DNA from: Haberlea rhodopensis
Taxonomy: Eukaryota > Streptophyta > Magnoliopsida > Lamiales > Gesneriaceae
Assembly (NCBI GenBank): GCA_907163345.1
Contig: CAJQUN010000007.1
Location: 6,958,582-7,022,581 of the forward strand
DNA: 64,000 nt
Reading direction: 5' to 3'
Positions 43,676-55,995 of the stretch are shown one piece after another (the stretch's first letter is position 1; every line of letters begins with the position of its first letter). Both the position numbers and the translations under genes were made by a program. The notes beneath the pieces were generated by a model. The model did not search any database. It saw only the letters and a program-made list of their open reading frames with translations, and was not told where the DNA came from.

Positions 43676-45760
43676 TGTAAGGACCCCCGTGCCCTCAACC
43701 CTTTATTAGTGTATTAATCCTTGCCATTAGTGCATACAAACATGTTATCATGGGGAAAAACCATATGCAAGAATAGCATCATATACCGTCTATAAAAATT
43801 CTTGCATTAGAACGACAAAAATATTCAAATTCCCCAACCAAGACCATTTACATAGCATGCACCTTCATAATACACTAACATGCTCTCACTTCATTTTAGC
43901 AATTCCGTATTTAATTGCACGCGGACAATAAATGAAGAGAGAAAAACCATGTACATTTATACATTCCATATACACGTAAAAACATGCTCACATGAGAGCA
44001 CCCAATGAATAAACGTGTCTAATGTATAAGATACTCTACCAAATACCGTTACTGGTGCTTTGATCCTAGAAGCACCTCCCATCATAGCTCGATCTCCACT
44101 CCGGATCTTTCGTCATGCTTATTCAACCAGCTCTGGTACTTGATCCTGGAAGTACATCAAATCAACAGTCCGAGCTCAACTCCAAAGCTATTGCTGCACC
44201 TGTACCACCTGCCCCAACAGAGACAGCCCCCACACGGGGTGAGCATACCAGTACCACCATTCCAATAATCACAGTACGTAATTTACAGAATAATAAACTG
44301 TAATGTAAAAGGATACTCCCTGTATAGTATCGTTACCACATAGGATTTCCCGTACTGTCCATGTTCTCAAAATAACCAAAACCATCAAATCCCCAAAGCC
44401 AGTTAATCACCACATTGATTAACTAAAACCATTCCTGCCATGCCAGTTCCAAAATCAAATATGATTAAATCATTAAATGAAGTATCAGAGATATCACATA
44501 TATCTAACCAATGATTCCATAGTTCTATTTCATAGCTCGCTCCACAATAGCGGCATTTTAAACCCCACGCACGCTCAACAACAGCAGCATCATAATCGAT
44601 GTTTGTTCAATGGCGACAACATCCCATTTATTACTCGCTCAAAAGCGGCACCGTATAATTCCCATGTACGTCCATTTATTGCAAATACAAATAACCATGC
44701 ATTTCACAGTTGCAATAATATAAACAGTCTATGCTCGTACGTTATACGTACCTTATAATTCCGTAGTATGAATCAAACCTTGCCTTAGTCCCGTGACCCG
44801 ATTAATTACATGCTAACACACCAAAATAACTCACAATTATTTATGAGCACACAACACATACCCAAGCATGAATCAAACCCCCAAATACATCATCAATGTA
44901 CCCATACAAGCTCCTAAAAATTTAAGGAGAATTTTTTTTTAAAAAAGTTACTGTTCATCCCTACCGATCGATCGGTAGAACCCAGATTTCTCATTTTTGG
45001 CTACGGCACTCGACCGATCGATCGGTAACTCCTACTGATCGATCGGTAGAACCCTGAAACTCGAAAATCACCATTTTAGCACCTCAAATCCTTCCCCAAA
45101 CTCATACCAACAATTACCAACAACCACACCACTTCATAAACTCCATTAAAACCCATAAAAACATTAAAAACATAACTTTGGATTTTTACCAAAAATCCCC
45201 AATTTCCAAACCCAACATAATTCTTAACCAAAATCCAACATACTACTATCAAATCGAAGATAAGGACGAGGGGAAGATTAATACCTGATTATCTTCGAGA
45301 AATCTGGCTCCGAGATCGAGCCTTGCTCGATTCTTCCATAGGAGGAGAAAAGGAGGGTTTGGGGAAATGGGGGAAGAGGCGTGGAAGAGGAGAGATAGGG
45401 AGGAGGGGAAAATGGTAACACACCGAGCCCTCTTGGCATATATATAGTACCAAGTCACAAAAATTTCAAGTCCTCCACAAATACATCATGACTCATTAAA
45501 AATCATTTGTTTTCAATAATTACCTCTCAATCTCTATTTCCATTACCAGCCCTACCACAAAGTACTCCGGACCCCAGATCCCACCAAAAACCCAATTCCA
45601 AGGTTTTTCACCACGGTGAGAATACAATCTCAACCTTTGGACCTGATTTAACATTCTCGGGTGTCCCAACACGGCAATTAATTCATAAAATGCCACAAAT
45701 AAAATCCCTTGAGGATCATTACTACACCGGGATTAATGCCATTAATTCCCAGGCATCACA
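43676..45760 (-). repeat. LARD-3 5' LTR
   Basis: The LTR is 2,085 bp, TGTAAGGACC...CATCACA on the plus strand. On the minus strand: start TGTGATGCC, TATA box (45438-45446), C/T-rich leader, donor-like CAG/GTATTA (GT = 45283-45284), a small CGATCGATCG cluster with TACC...GGTA flanks (44962-45055), 'tggggcaggtggt...' (44190-44260), and end GGGGGTCCTTACA. It is the same superfamily as the LARD-1 and LARD-2 LTRs but distinct. Confidence 0.85.
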
Positions 45761-46227
45761 AATTTTACTCTTGAAAAGAAAAAAACGAGCCAAACAAACT
45801 AAAAGGATCATATTACTATTTTTAATTGAACCAAATTTTATATTATTATTTGTAGAAAATAGTTTATGTAACTTATTTATACACAACAGAAATTAAAGAG
45901 TGAATTCACCAACATTGTCTATATATTCTCGGAGCATACCGTCGGGGTCGCCACTTTCACTACAACCCCACGATCCAAATTTCAGAGTCTTTGGACTCCA
46001 CTAACGTCTTTCTTTTGCAGATCAAAAGTCTGTCTTCACAACCCATCACTATTCCCTCTCCCTTCCAGCAGCCGCTGGCTTCATTCCCGCCACACCTCTC
46101 ATGCTCTCTGATATCCATTCCCTTGTGAACAAAAACACTTCTCATCAGTTAAGAAACATGATAAAAGCCATACAGGCCCAATAAAACCAACTCAAACCCA
46201 AGTCAAGAATGAAGAGGTCCAGCCCAT
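45761..46227. other. unclassified single-copy-looking flank
   Basis: This region is AT-rich at first and mixed from 45930 on. No frame, repeat or LTR signal was recognised. It is one of the few stretches here that might be pre-insertion genomic DNA. Confidence 0.4.
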
Positions 46228-46481
46228 TGTTACATTCTCGTAGTTGTTATTCCGCAACAACGATAACAACTCCAATCATTAGATTCGATATACAGTTTCT
46301 GCCACATAATAAATTCTTGTTGAAACCATCTAAACAAACTTTGTTTTCTTGTGATGTAATAGCATATATATAGGATTATCCAACATTGTAAATGTTCAAG
46401 GAACAATTACTCAGAAATCTTCAGATACTCCTTCCCTCAAATATAGCTTGTTGCGTTTTATTTCTTGGTATCAGAGCTGCA

Positions 46482-47640
46482 ATGGCGGAAGCCACTATCC
46501 CTACAGGACCTAACAATTCCACCAGCAGCAACACGATGCTAATTATGAATCCTGCAAATCAGATAAACTCAGTAAAACTGAGCGATGAAATTTATCTCCT
46601 CTGGAATCTCGAAGTAACAGCTGGACTCCGAGGATTAGGTCTGGACATCTTCATTCTTGAAGATCCTCCAGTACCTCCAAGGACAATTTCTGATATAACA
46701 AATACAGAAATCGTCAATCCAAGCTTTGTGACATGGTGTAGGCAAGATCATCTATTGTTTTCTTCCTACTCACATCAATGACAGAAAGTGTTCAAGCTCA
46801 AATGATTGGGTGTTTGACATCAAGCCAACTCTGGAACAGATTATCAAATCTCTTCACGACCAGATCGAAAGCTCGGGCAATGCAATATAAATTGCAACTC
46901 CAAACTTTGAAGAAAGGGAAGTCTTGATATGAAAGATTATCTTAGCAAAATGAAAGGATACATGGATACACTAGCAGCTTGTGGACACCCTATCTCCGAG
47001 GAAGATCAAATTCTATACATACTTGGAGGTGTAGGAATTGAGTATGATTCCGTCATTGTTTGCATTACATCCAAGGCTGATACGTTAACCATTCCTGAAG
47101 TGAGTGCTATTTTACTGACTCGTGAAGGAAGAATTGCCTCTTATACTGTTGGAGGAACACCTACTTCAGTCAATGCTGCCACTTTATCCCTAGTGAACAA
47201 ACAAGAGACCAACACTCAACCTCAAAGTACTCCATATCGAGGCAGGGGACGAGGCATAAACTATCGAGGCAGAGGGCGTGGATGGCAAAATCAATCCGGC
47301 AGACCAGTGTGTCAAATATACGGCTTTACGGGACATATAGTCGGAAAAATGTTACTACCGCTTTGACAAAGAGTATGTACCTTTCCCAAAGACAACCAAG
47401 GGGCAAAATCCTAACCAACAGAACCACAACCATAGCAGAATGCCTTCCCAGTACTCAAATCAATACTCAAACCAATATCCAACAGTCGCTCTATCCACAA
47501 CAAATACAGAACCCTTACTGATGAATGGTGGTATCCGGATTCCGGAGCCACGCACCATGTCACTAATGAACTAAGCAATCTCTCCATTGGATCCGATTAT
47601 TCAAGGAAGGGTAAGGTTCACATGGGAAACAGAGCAGGTT
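46482..47640 (+). pseudogene. copia gag and protease start (broken)
   Basis: The ATG at 46482 is 4 bp past the primer site, as in many small copia elements (MAEATIPTGPNNSTSSN; LSDEIYLLWNLEVTAGLRG). The frame stops at ~46781, resumes in another frame (LWNRLSNLFTTRSKARAMQ by reading 46830-46890), and again as KMKGYMDTLAACGHPISEEDQILYILGG (46929-47366). An Arg/Gly-rich stretch and a damaged zinc knuckle follow (CQIYGFTGHIV). WWYPDSGATHHVT near 47530 is the protease. Several frameshifts make it non-functional. Confidence 0.8.
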
Positions 47641-47820
47641 TGTGCATTTCACACATTGGAATATAGATCTACCCCTTGTGTTTTTCTAGGCTACAATCCT
47701 CAACACAAAGGCTATAAGTGTATGAGTCACGATGTTCATATATATATCTCCAGACATGTTCGCTTCAATGAGCCAACTTTCCTTACGCTCACAATTTTCA
47801 AACACAATTTGATACCTCAC
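47641..47820 (+). pseudogene. copia integrase-end fragment
   Basis: The translation STPCVFLGYNPQHKGYKCMSHDVHIYISRHVRFNE is the conserved region between integrase and RT in copia polyproteins. It is fused directly to the protease-proximal sequence, so the integrase core has been deleted. Confidence 0.82.
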
Positions 47821-50036
47821 AAGGTTCATCACTGTGATGCCCGGGTATGATGGGTGCTAATCCCGGTGTGGTAATAATCCTTAATAGATTTTGGTTGTGT
47901 ATTAATTGTGGTTTTGGAACTCCTGGGATTTTAAATCCCATATTTGGAGTCTTTGGATCCAAAGGATGAGATCGTATTCTCGTCGTGGTGTTAACCTTGG
48001 AATTTGGTATTTGGTGGGATTTGGGGTCCGGAGTACTATGTACTGGGGCTGGTTATGGGAATTGAGGTTAGAGAGATGATTTTTGAAAACAGATGATTTT
48101 TAATGAATCATGATGTATTTGTGGAGGAGTCGGTATTTTGGAGCTTTGGAGCTATATATACCAAATAGACTCGGTATTCCGTCATTATACGAAATCACTT
48201 CCCTCTCTCATCTCCCTCACGCCTCTCTCACCCCAAACCCTTCCCTCTTCTCCTCTTGGAAGCAAAATCGTTGGGGGGCTCGTCATGGGAGCCCGATATC
48301 TTGAAGAAAGGCTGGTAATCTTCTTCTCCTCATCTTTAGCTTTGATTTGATTATAGTTTTGTGCTAAATGGTTGAGTATTTTGTTGGGTCTGGTAATTGG
48401 GGGTTTTTAATAAAAATCCAAAGTTGAGTTTTTAGTGTTTTTATTGGTTACAAATGGTGTATTGGTTGTGTTGAGGAAGTTAGGGGTGTTGGTTTTGAGT
48501 TTGAGTGTCAAAAACACCATGGAAGCTCAAATTTCTCGAAAAATCGCAGGTCGCGATCGATCACCGAGGAGGGCCAATCGATCGCGACGAGCAGCTGAAA
48601 ATTTGAGACGATGTACAGTGTTGTCGATCGATTGCCAAGTCTAGGCGATCGATCGCGAGGCGACGGGCGATCGATTGCGGAGACGCGCGATCGATCGCGA
48701 GATCATTCTGTTTGGCAGCGGGTGCGCACGATCGATCGCGACAGAAGCGGTGATCGATCGCGGCCCGAAGTGTAGTGTTTTTTTTCAAAATTTAGGAAAA
48801 TGTCGGGATTTTGGAACCGAGGTTTAAAGGGGCCGTTTCCGGGGCAATGTCTACATTCCAATGGGAATGCTACACTTTAAAATGGATTGGTTGGAGCCAA
48901 AGTTTAATAATACGGGATTCTCGGTTGAGTTTTTGGCTATCTTTTAAACTTGTAAAATGATATATTTTGGGTATTATGCATGCTTAGCCGGGGGGGAGGG
49001 GGGGGGGGGCTTTAGTTTGGTAATCGTCATGGATGGACGATAGGTTTGGAAATTGTGAACGTGCTTGGGCACGTGATTGCATGCCTATGTTTAATTGAGA
49101 GTTATTTGTGTGTTAGCACATAACTCATCGGACGTGGAACTCAGGCAGGATTGGACTTGAACTACAGAATTATAAGGTACGTATGACGTACGGGCATAGC
49201 CTATTATAATGTTGCAACTATAAAATGCATGGTATGTGGTAATTGCAATAAGTGGACATTGAAATGCATGGTAAGCGGTGTTGCAATAAACGGATATTGA
49301 AATGCATGGTATATGGTACTTGCTATAAATGGATAGTTATATGCATGCTAGATGGTAATTGTGTTAAATGGGCATACATTGGGAACCATACGGTGTCGCT
49401 ATTGAGCGAGCAATGATTTGGGATGTTGCCGCCGTTGAGCGACCATCGGTTATGACGTCGCTATTGTTGAGCGTGCGTGGGGTTAGACGCCTCTATTGTT
49501 GAGCGTGCGTGGGATTAAAATGCCGCTATGGTAGAGCGAGCTATGAAACATAAAAATGGAACCATTGGCTAGTTACATGCGATATCTGTAATGCTCCATT
49601 GGATGATTTAATCATATTTAGTTATGGAACTGTATAGCAGGAATGGTATTAGTTGATCAATGAGATGATCAACTGGCTTATGAGAATTTAATGGTTTGGT
49701 TATTTTGAGAACATGGACAATACAGGGGATCCCGGATGAGGATGTTACCATCCAGGGAGTATCATTTAAATTCATGGCATTTACATTCTGAAAATTATGA
49801 ATTGTAATATTATGATTATTGGATTTGGGGTATTGGTATGCTCACCCCGTGTGGGGGCTGTCTCTGTTGGGGCAGGTGATACAGGTGTAGCAGCATCTTT
49901 GGAGTCGAGCTCGGGTTGTTGATTAGAGGTACTTCCAGGATCGAGGTACCAGAGCTGGTTGAATAAGTACATAGATCCAGAGTTGAGATCGGGTTGTGCT
50001 TGAGAGGTGCTTCCAGGATTGAAGCACCAGTAACGG

Positions 50037-50337
50037 TGTAAGGACCCCCGTGCCCTTAATCCATTATACTGTATTAACCCAAGCATTTAGTGCATGTGGT
50101 TATATATGTAGGGGAAACAACTCACAATCATAATCAACAGGTTATATTATGATTCCGTAGATGTCATAACATATAATTGTTTCACTATGACCACGTATCA
50201 TAAATACACATAAGGAAAATAGTTGTGTCACACAACACTAACTACTATCATGCATAAATATGTGCTACCCACTCCTATCAGCATGTTCCAGGCCCTCAAC
50301 AACCCCAAAGAGCAAACCACTGCTCTGATACCACTAA
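50037..50337 (-). repeat. LARD-1 truncated LTR end fused to interior with PBS
   Basis: The first ~82 bp equal the start of 50338-52794 (tgtaaggacccccgtgcc...). At about 50118 the sequence switches to interior identical in kind to 56771-57004 and ends with the primer site. The two parents share only two or three bases at the switch. Confidence 0.85.
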
Positions 50338-52794
50338 TGTAAGGACCCCCGTGCCCTTAATCCATTATACTGTATTAACCCAAGCATTTAGTGCATGTGA
50401 TTATATATGTAGGGGAAACTTCCACTTGACATCATAACACCATGCCAATAATAAAATCCTTTACATTATTCCATACAATGCCTAGTTTCCCCAACCAAGT
50501 TCACATACGTATCATGCACCATTATAATACACTAGCACGTTCTCAGTTCATTTAACAATTTGATAAATAATTGCATGCATCACATAAATGAAAATAGAAA
50601 GGTCCTTGCCTTCTTTATACAACCCATATACACATCATAGTGCTCACATGCGAGCATCGAATAAGTATGCGTGTATCTAATGTATAAAGTATCATGCTCA
50701 ATACCGTCACTGGTACCTCGATCATGGAAGCACCTCAAATCCACAACTCGAGCTCAACTCCAATCCATCGATGTACCTAATAAACTGCCCCAACAGAGAC
50801 AGCCCCCACACGGGGTGAGCATACCAATATCCCAAATCCAATAATCACAATAACACGATTCATAATTTACAAAAATGTAAATGCTATGAAATACAAAATG
50901 TACTCCCTGGATGGTATCATCCTCATCCGGGATTCCCTGTATTGTCCCTGTTCTCAAAACAACTGAAACTATCAAATTCCCAAATGCCAGTTAATCATTA
51001 CATTGATTAACATATCCATTAGCCATATACCGATATCATAATCAATAGTATCAAATCATTAAACAATGATTACAGACATTCCACATATCTCACTTATGGT
51101 TCCATAGTCTATTCCATTGCTCGCTCTACAATAGCAGCATTTCATTCCCACGCATGCTCAACAGCAGTGGCGTCATAACCGATGTTCGCTCAAAGGCAAC
51201 GACATCCTAATCATTGCTCGCTCAAAAGTGGCACCATTTGATTCCCAATGCATATATATATCCATTGTAGCAATTACCGTAAACCATGCATTTTCATATA
51301 CATTTATTGCTAGTACCATATATCATGCATTTCCATACACATTCGTTGCAATACAGTGTACCAATCACTCAACAATTGCAATTATATAAAAGGGCTATGC
51401 TCGTACGTCATACGTACCTTATCATTCCGTAGTTCGAGTCCAACCTTGCCTGAGTTCCACGACCCGATGAGTTAAGTGCTAACACACAAATAACTCTCAA
51501 TTAAACATAGGCATGCAATCACGTGCCCAAGCACGTTCACAACTTCCAAACCTATCGTCTATCCATGACGATTATCAAAATAAAAGCCCCCCCCGGTTAA
51601 GCATGCATAATACCCGAAATATTCCATTTTATGCGATTAAAAGATAGCCAAAAACTCGACCGAGAATTCCATTATATACAATTTGGCTCCAACCAATTTA
51701 TTTTAAAAAATATGGCATTCCCATTGGAATGTAGACATTGCCCCGGAAATCGGTTAATTAAACCTCGATTCCAAAATCCCGACATTTTTCCAAAATTCCA
51801 AAAAAACAAACTCCTACAGATGGCGATCGATCGCCACTTTCAGTGCGATCGATCGATCGCCTCTGTCCAGAGGGCGAGAGCACTGACTCGCGATCGATCG
51901 CCAATCCTCGCGATCGATCGCCAACTCGCTCGCGATCGATCGCCAACTCGCTCGCGATCGATCACCGAGAACTCGTGATCAATCGTCGAGAACTCGTGAT
52001 CGATCGCCTGCACTTTTCATCGCCACTAAAATTTGAGCTGCTCGTCGCGATCGATCGCCACTCCTCGGCAATCGATCGCCACCTGCGATAATCCGAGAAA
52101 TTAGAGCTTCCATGGTGTTTTTGACACCCAAACTCAAAACCAACACCCCCAACTTCCTCAACACCTCCAATACACCATTTAAACTCAATAAAAACACTAA
52201 AATCAACATTTTAGATTTTTAACCAAAACCCCCAAATCTCAAATCAAACCCATAACTCAACCATTTAGCACAAAACTATAATCAAATCGAAGCTAAAGGA
52301 GAGGAGAATAAGATTACCAGCCTTTCTTCAAGAAATCGGGCTCCCAAGACGAGCCCCCATCGATTTGACCAAGAGGAGAAGAGGGGAAGGGTTTGGGGTG
52401 AGGGAAAGAGGCATGAGGGAGAGGAGAGAGGGAAATGATTCCGTATAATGACGGAATACCGAGTCTATTTGGTATATATAGCTCCAAAGCTCCAAAATAC
52501 CGACTCCTCCACAAATACATCATGATTCATTAAAAATCATCTCTCTAACCTCAATTCCCATTACCAGCCCCAGTACAAAGTACTCCGGACCCCAGGTTCC
52601 ACCAAGAACCAAATTCCAAGGTTATCACCACGATGAGAATACAATCTCATCCCTTGGATCCCACGACTCCAAAAACTGGATTTAAAATCCCCGGGAGTCC
52701 CAAAACCGCAATTAATACACAATTGCCACAATTAAAAATACATTAAGGATTATTACCACACCGGGATTAACACCATTAATCCCCGGGTATCACA
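50338..52794 (-). repeat. LARD-1 full LTR, left
   Basis: The LTR is 2,457 bp. On the minus strand: TGTGATACCCGGGG start, TATA box (52473-52481), donor-like CTG/GTAATC (GT = 52316-52317), CGATCGATCG cluster (51821-52087), short CGCT/AGCG repeats (51110-51240), and end GGGGGTCCTTACA. It pairs with 57005-59428. Confidence 0.88.
51821..52087. repeat. CGATCGATCG palindrome cluster, LARD-1 left LTR
   Basis: About ten GCGATCGATCGC-type cores, some with one substitution, lie in 270 bp, including an extended form cgatcgatcgatcg at 51846. The right LTR (58487-58708) has fewer and more mutated copies. Frames through the cluster give Arg/Ser/Asp-rich peptides (DRSPTRSRSI) that are artefacts. Confidence 0.88.
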
Positions 52795-55200
52795 GTTATC
52801 CCCCACTAACAAAATTTCGTCCTCGAATTTTGCACCGCGTACGTACTCCTCGTATTGCCGCGATTACAAAATCCAAACGGATTCACATCGTCAAATCATG
52901 AACGTTTCATGCACGACACTCAACCGCGAGGGCACCGACCTCGCACCAAAACCTGGAGTGGGATAACCTCTCAAACCATTACAACCCCAACGGAACGTCA
53001 GTATATCCTAATGCCAACCAATCGAAGCAGTCCTCCATAACTGCTAACCAAACGAATCATTCGTGATTCCATACTAGATATCGCCCCAATCATATCTTCC
53101 AGGACATAGCCACCGATGTTAAACATGCATCATTACCAGGGAAACCACCAGTACACTACAGTGTACTTACACTAAATCCGGTTCCCATTTTCCAATTCCG
53201 CCTCCACTAAGGAGCAGTTGCACCACTTTGCAACACAGATTGGGCCAAAACACGGCACCAATCAACACGAAACACATCTCCAAAGATGTCTACATCCGAA
53301 TGTTCCAAGAATCATATCTTGGTCCAAACACACTACGAGACTCCACAAGGTCTCAAGTTCTCGAAAAGACATGCAAGAACAATCGATTGCATTCCTGCCA
53401 CACGTATCAATCACGACACTAAACAAATCCGAATCATGGTCATCCCTCGTTTATCCTGGGATTCAACAATCCTAAAACAGGGAGGCTATCGAATTGACCA
53501 GCAATAATTACTATGGTCCCAAAACACGACAATCCCTCCTCATGGGAAGTCAACCGGACCTCACGATTATTCCTCAGAATACATCGTGCCATCGAGATTA
53601 CCAATCTCAAGGTGCTACAATCTCACCCAGAGATTCGTTCATCCAAGCACACTAACCCGATGCTCGACGAGGACCAAATAAAAAGTTGGCATTCGTATAC
53701 ACACTTGCATACATTCATAAGTACCAACGCAACATGCATACTCAATGCAATAGACTCGGGTATCTCCAATCATACCCAAAATCCCAACTGTCAATCCTCA
53801 TTATTCTCACTCCACGGAGAATGATGGTTGACAAACCAAGAGAAAAGTGTGATTTTAACATCAACACTACATAACCAAAACAACGAGTCTCCCAAAAGAT
53901 TCAACTGGTAGGTATAACAATACCGCCTTCCTCACAAGGAAAGTGTCATGAATCCATGACCCTCTAACCTCGAACCATTGTTCGGAAAAAATTGGATATA
54001 TTTATGCCCAAAACATATCCCAGAACCAAAAATACGCAACTGGTTCAGAATAGTGCATCAAACACTATTACCAAATTGAAACCCGTATACGCCATGTATA
54101 CTCAAACTAACGATGCTCTGTACTAATGCCATAGTGCTCCACGATCTCGAGCATTACCCCGGAGACGTCTCCTCGAACGTCTCACCGGAAGCACGAAGTC
54201 ATCACCTAGTCCAACACTAGGAGGGCTTCCCCAGGTTGACTCATAATCAACCCTCAACCAATACCAGCTGTCTCCATGACAGTACAATCCAAATCTCCCC
54301 AAGAGATAAAATCAATATAGTAGTGTTACCCCACTAGCTATATTCTACAAATTAAATTGTGACTCTCGTTGTATTCCCTATGCAAGGGTGCTCAACCAGA
54401 GCTAACAACGACTTGTTGACACTCACGTTGGTATTCCCAACAAATTTGAGATGTCCCAGTACAAGTCCCTCAAAACAAAAGACGTATAAACGTTCCCCTG
54501 AGGTATTCCCTGCCTCAAACATCATGTCACATAGAGACTACGAGAGTCTCCCATAAGTCCTCATCGTATCATCATACGATTCACCGAACTCGGCCCAACG
54601 TGCAGTATAATGGCCCCAACAAGCACACTATAACACTGAAACAATACCTGGCTAGCGATTAGCTGCCCCCATAGGCTCATACAAACCTATCAACGTGACA
54701 CCCGTCCCATCCCGGTATACCATACCGTAACATCCATTTAGAGTAGTGGGTCATCACCCAATATTTCTCTAATACCAATACACAAAGGACATCTCGGTGT
54801 CCTTGCTCAACCACAAAGCAATCCTAATTCCGTAGGATTTATTCCACACCCTCAGGGGTGGGTGTGATCATATCTACCACATGTCACCTCGGCACAAGCA
54901 AGTAGTTTCCTCAACAACTACTCCTGTTACCAGTCACTTGGCCATAATCATTCCAACGAGTATACCCAAAGGTACCACTACTCGTAAAATATTTACCTCA
55001 AACATGTGCTGCGGTACACTTCCTGTACGGCGCACCCAATAATTCACCGAGCAACCTGCTCGGCATAATGGTCTCGTCAACTAGTGACCCGGACACTATC
55101 ATGTGCTCACCATCGGCACTCAAACCATACGACTAAATACATATACATAAACATATTAATCATCGAAACGACGCTACACGTCTACATAGACATCCACTAT
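52795..55200 (-). other. LARD-1 interior, PPT side
   Basis: A polypurine tract (minus strand gttagtgggggataac) lies at 52795-52810. Next to it at 52812-52825 is ttcgaggacgaaat, the motif that in Tekay-1 encodes the last residues of pol, so the LARD family probably descends from a Tekay-type element. The rest has many stops in all frames and no protein similarity I can recognise. The part near 54160-55130 is colinear with LARD-2 61200-62180. Confidence 0.75.
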
Positions 55201-55205
55201 GTCGT

Positions 55206-55317
55206 CGTCATCTCGTGACGGTACCTGTCAACATATGACATTCAAAATAACACCGTCAACTCGTGACGGTATATGTCGATACGCGACATCCACAGTCTCA
55301 TCGTCAAACACATGACG
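55206..55317 (-). ncRNA. 48-bp-period CGTCA/TGACG hairpin array, LARD-1
   Basis: Five perfect short hairpins occur in 112 bp: CGTCAtctcgTGACG, TGTCAacataTGACA, CGTCAactcgTGACG, TGTCGatacgCGACA and CGTCAaacacaTGACG, starting at 55206, 55226, 55254, 55274 and 55302. Spacing alternates 20 and 28 bases. The two TGTC hairpins differ by a compensating A-T to G-C change. The LARD-2 array (61054-61164) has the same five in the same order. The RNA role is inferred. Confidence 0.65.
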
Positions 55318-55555
55318 GCATAAGTAAAACAACGCATGATATCAACAATAATGCTAAATAAACAGTAATATGCCATACATCATCACTAACAAGATAGCGG
55401 CATACCTGCCTCGGTCGTCCAACAGTGGCACGCAATCAGCACCCATCGCTCGTAGGCGGCATAATCCAGTGCTACACATAACGGTATAATCCATCGCTAT
55501 AGAATCAGCGGCATGATCTCTCACCATAGAGTCAGCGGCATAAAACGTCGCCATA

Positions 55556-55995
55556 GATATCTGACGGTATGAACCATCGCCATAGATGTAGCGGAATGCA
55601 CCGTCGCTATATAATACCCGGCGACATGAACCATCGCCAATAGAATAGCGGAATGAACCATCGCTAAATAATACCCGGCGGCATGAACCATCGCCAATAG
55701 ATGTAGCGGAATGAACCATCGCTATGTAATACCCGGCGGCATGAACCATCACCAATAGAATAGCGGAATGAACCATCGCTATGTAATACTCGGCGGCATG
55801 AACCATCGCCAATAGAATAGCGGAATGAACCATCGCTATATAATACCCGGCGGCATGAACCATCGCCAATAGAATAGCGGAATGAACCATCGCTAAATAA
55901 TACCCGGCGGCATGAACCATCGCCAATAGATGTAGCGGAATGAACCATCGCTATGTAATACCCGGCGGCATGAACCATCGCCAATAGAATAGCCG
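55556..55995 (-). repeat. 57-58-bp two-hairpin tandem array, LARD-1
   Basis: About seven copies of a unit contain GGCGgcatgaaccatCGCC followed by AGCGgaatgaaccatCGCT. The unit length is near 57 bases, which leaves two frames open and gives the periodic peptide AMVHAAGYY; this is an artefact of the repeat. It is homologous to 42063-42650 and 60600-60945. Confidence 0.88.

Larger units (their letters stand above)
46228..47832 (+). mobile_element. deleted Ty1/copia remnant
   Basis: An LTR-like segment (46228-46465, starting tgttac) is followed by a primer site TGGTATCAGAGC (46466-46477) and gag at 46482. After the protease motif the sequence jumps at ~47635 to the integrase-end segment, and at 47832 LARD-2 begins, so the 3' part lies outside the window if it survives. 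The LTR end is degenerate and its boundaries are approximate. Confidence 0.75.

Noticed and set aside
50037..50118. A separate small element starting at 50037
   Set aside because: The 82 bp equal the start of the neighbouring LARD LTR and are followed by LARD interior with PBS; together with the aacgg duplications this fits one deleted tandem better.
51631..52091. Open frames rich in Asp-Arg-Ser on both strands, also at 7793-8122, 48435-48788 and 58299-58794
   Set aside because: They arise from CGATCGATCG clusters, which read as RSI/DRS/AID in every frame.
55354..55926. 190-codon open frame on the minus strand with repeated AMVHAAGYYIAMVHSAILL
   Set aside because: It is the translation of the ~57-bp hairpin array. 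A repeat unit divisible by three keeps frames open without selection, and a second overlapping frame is open for the same reason.
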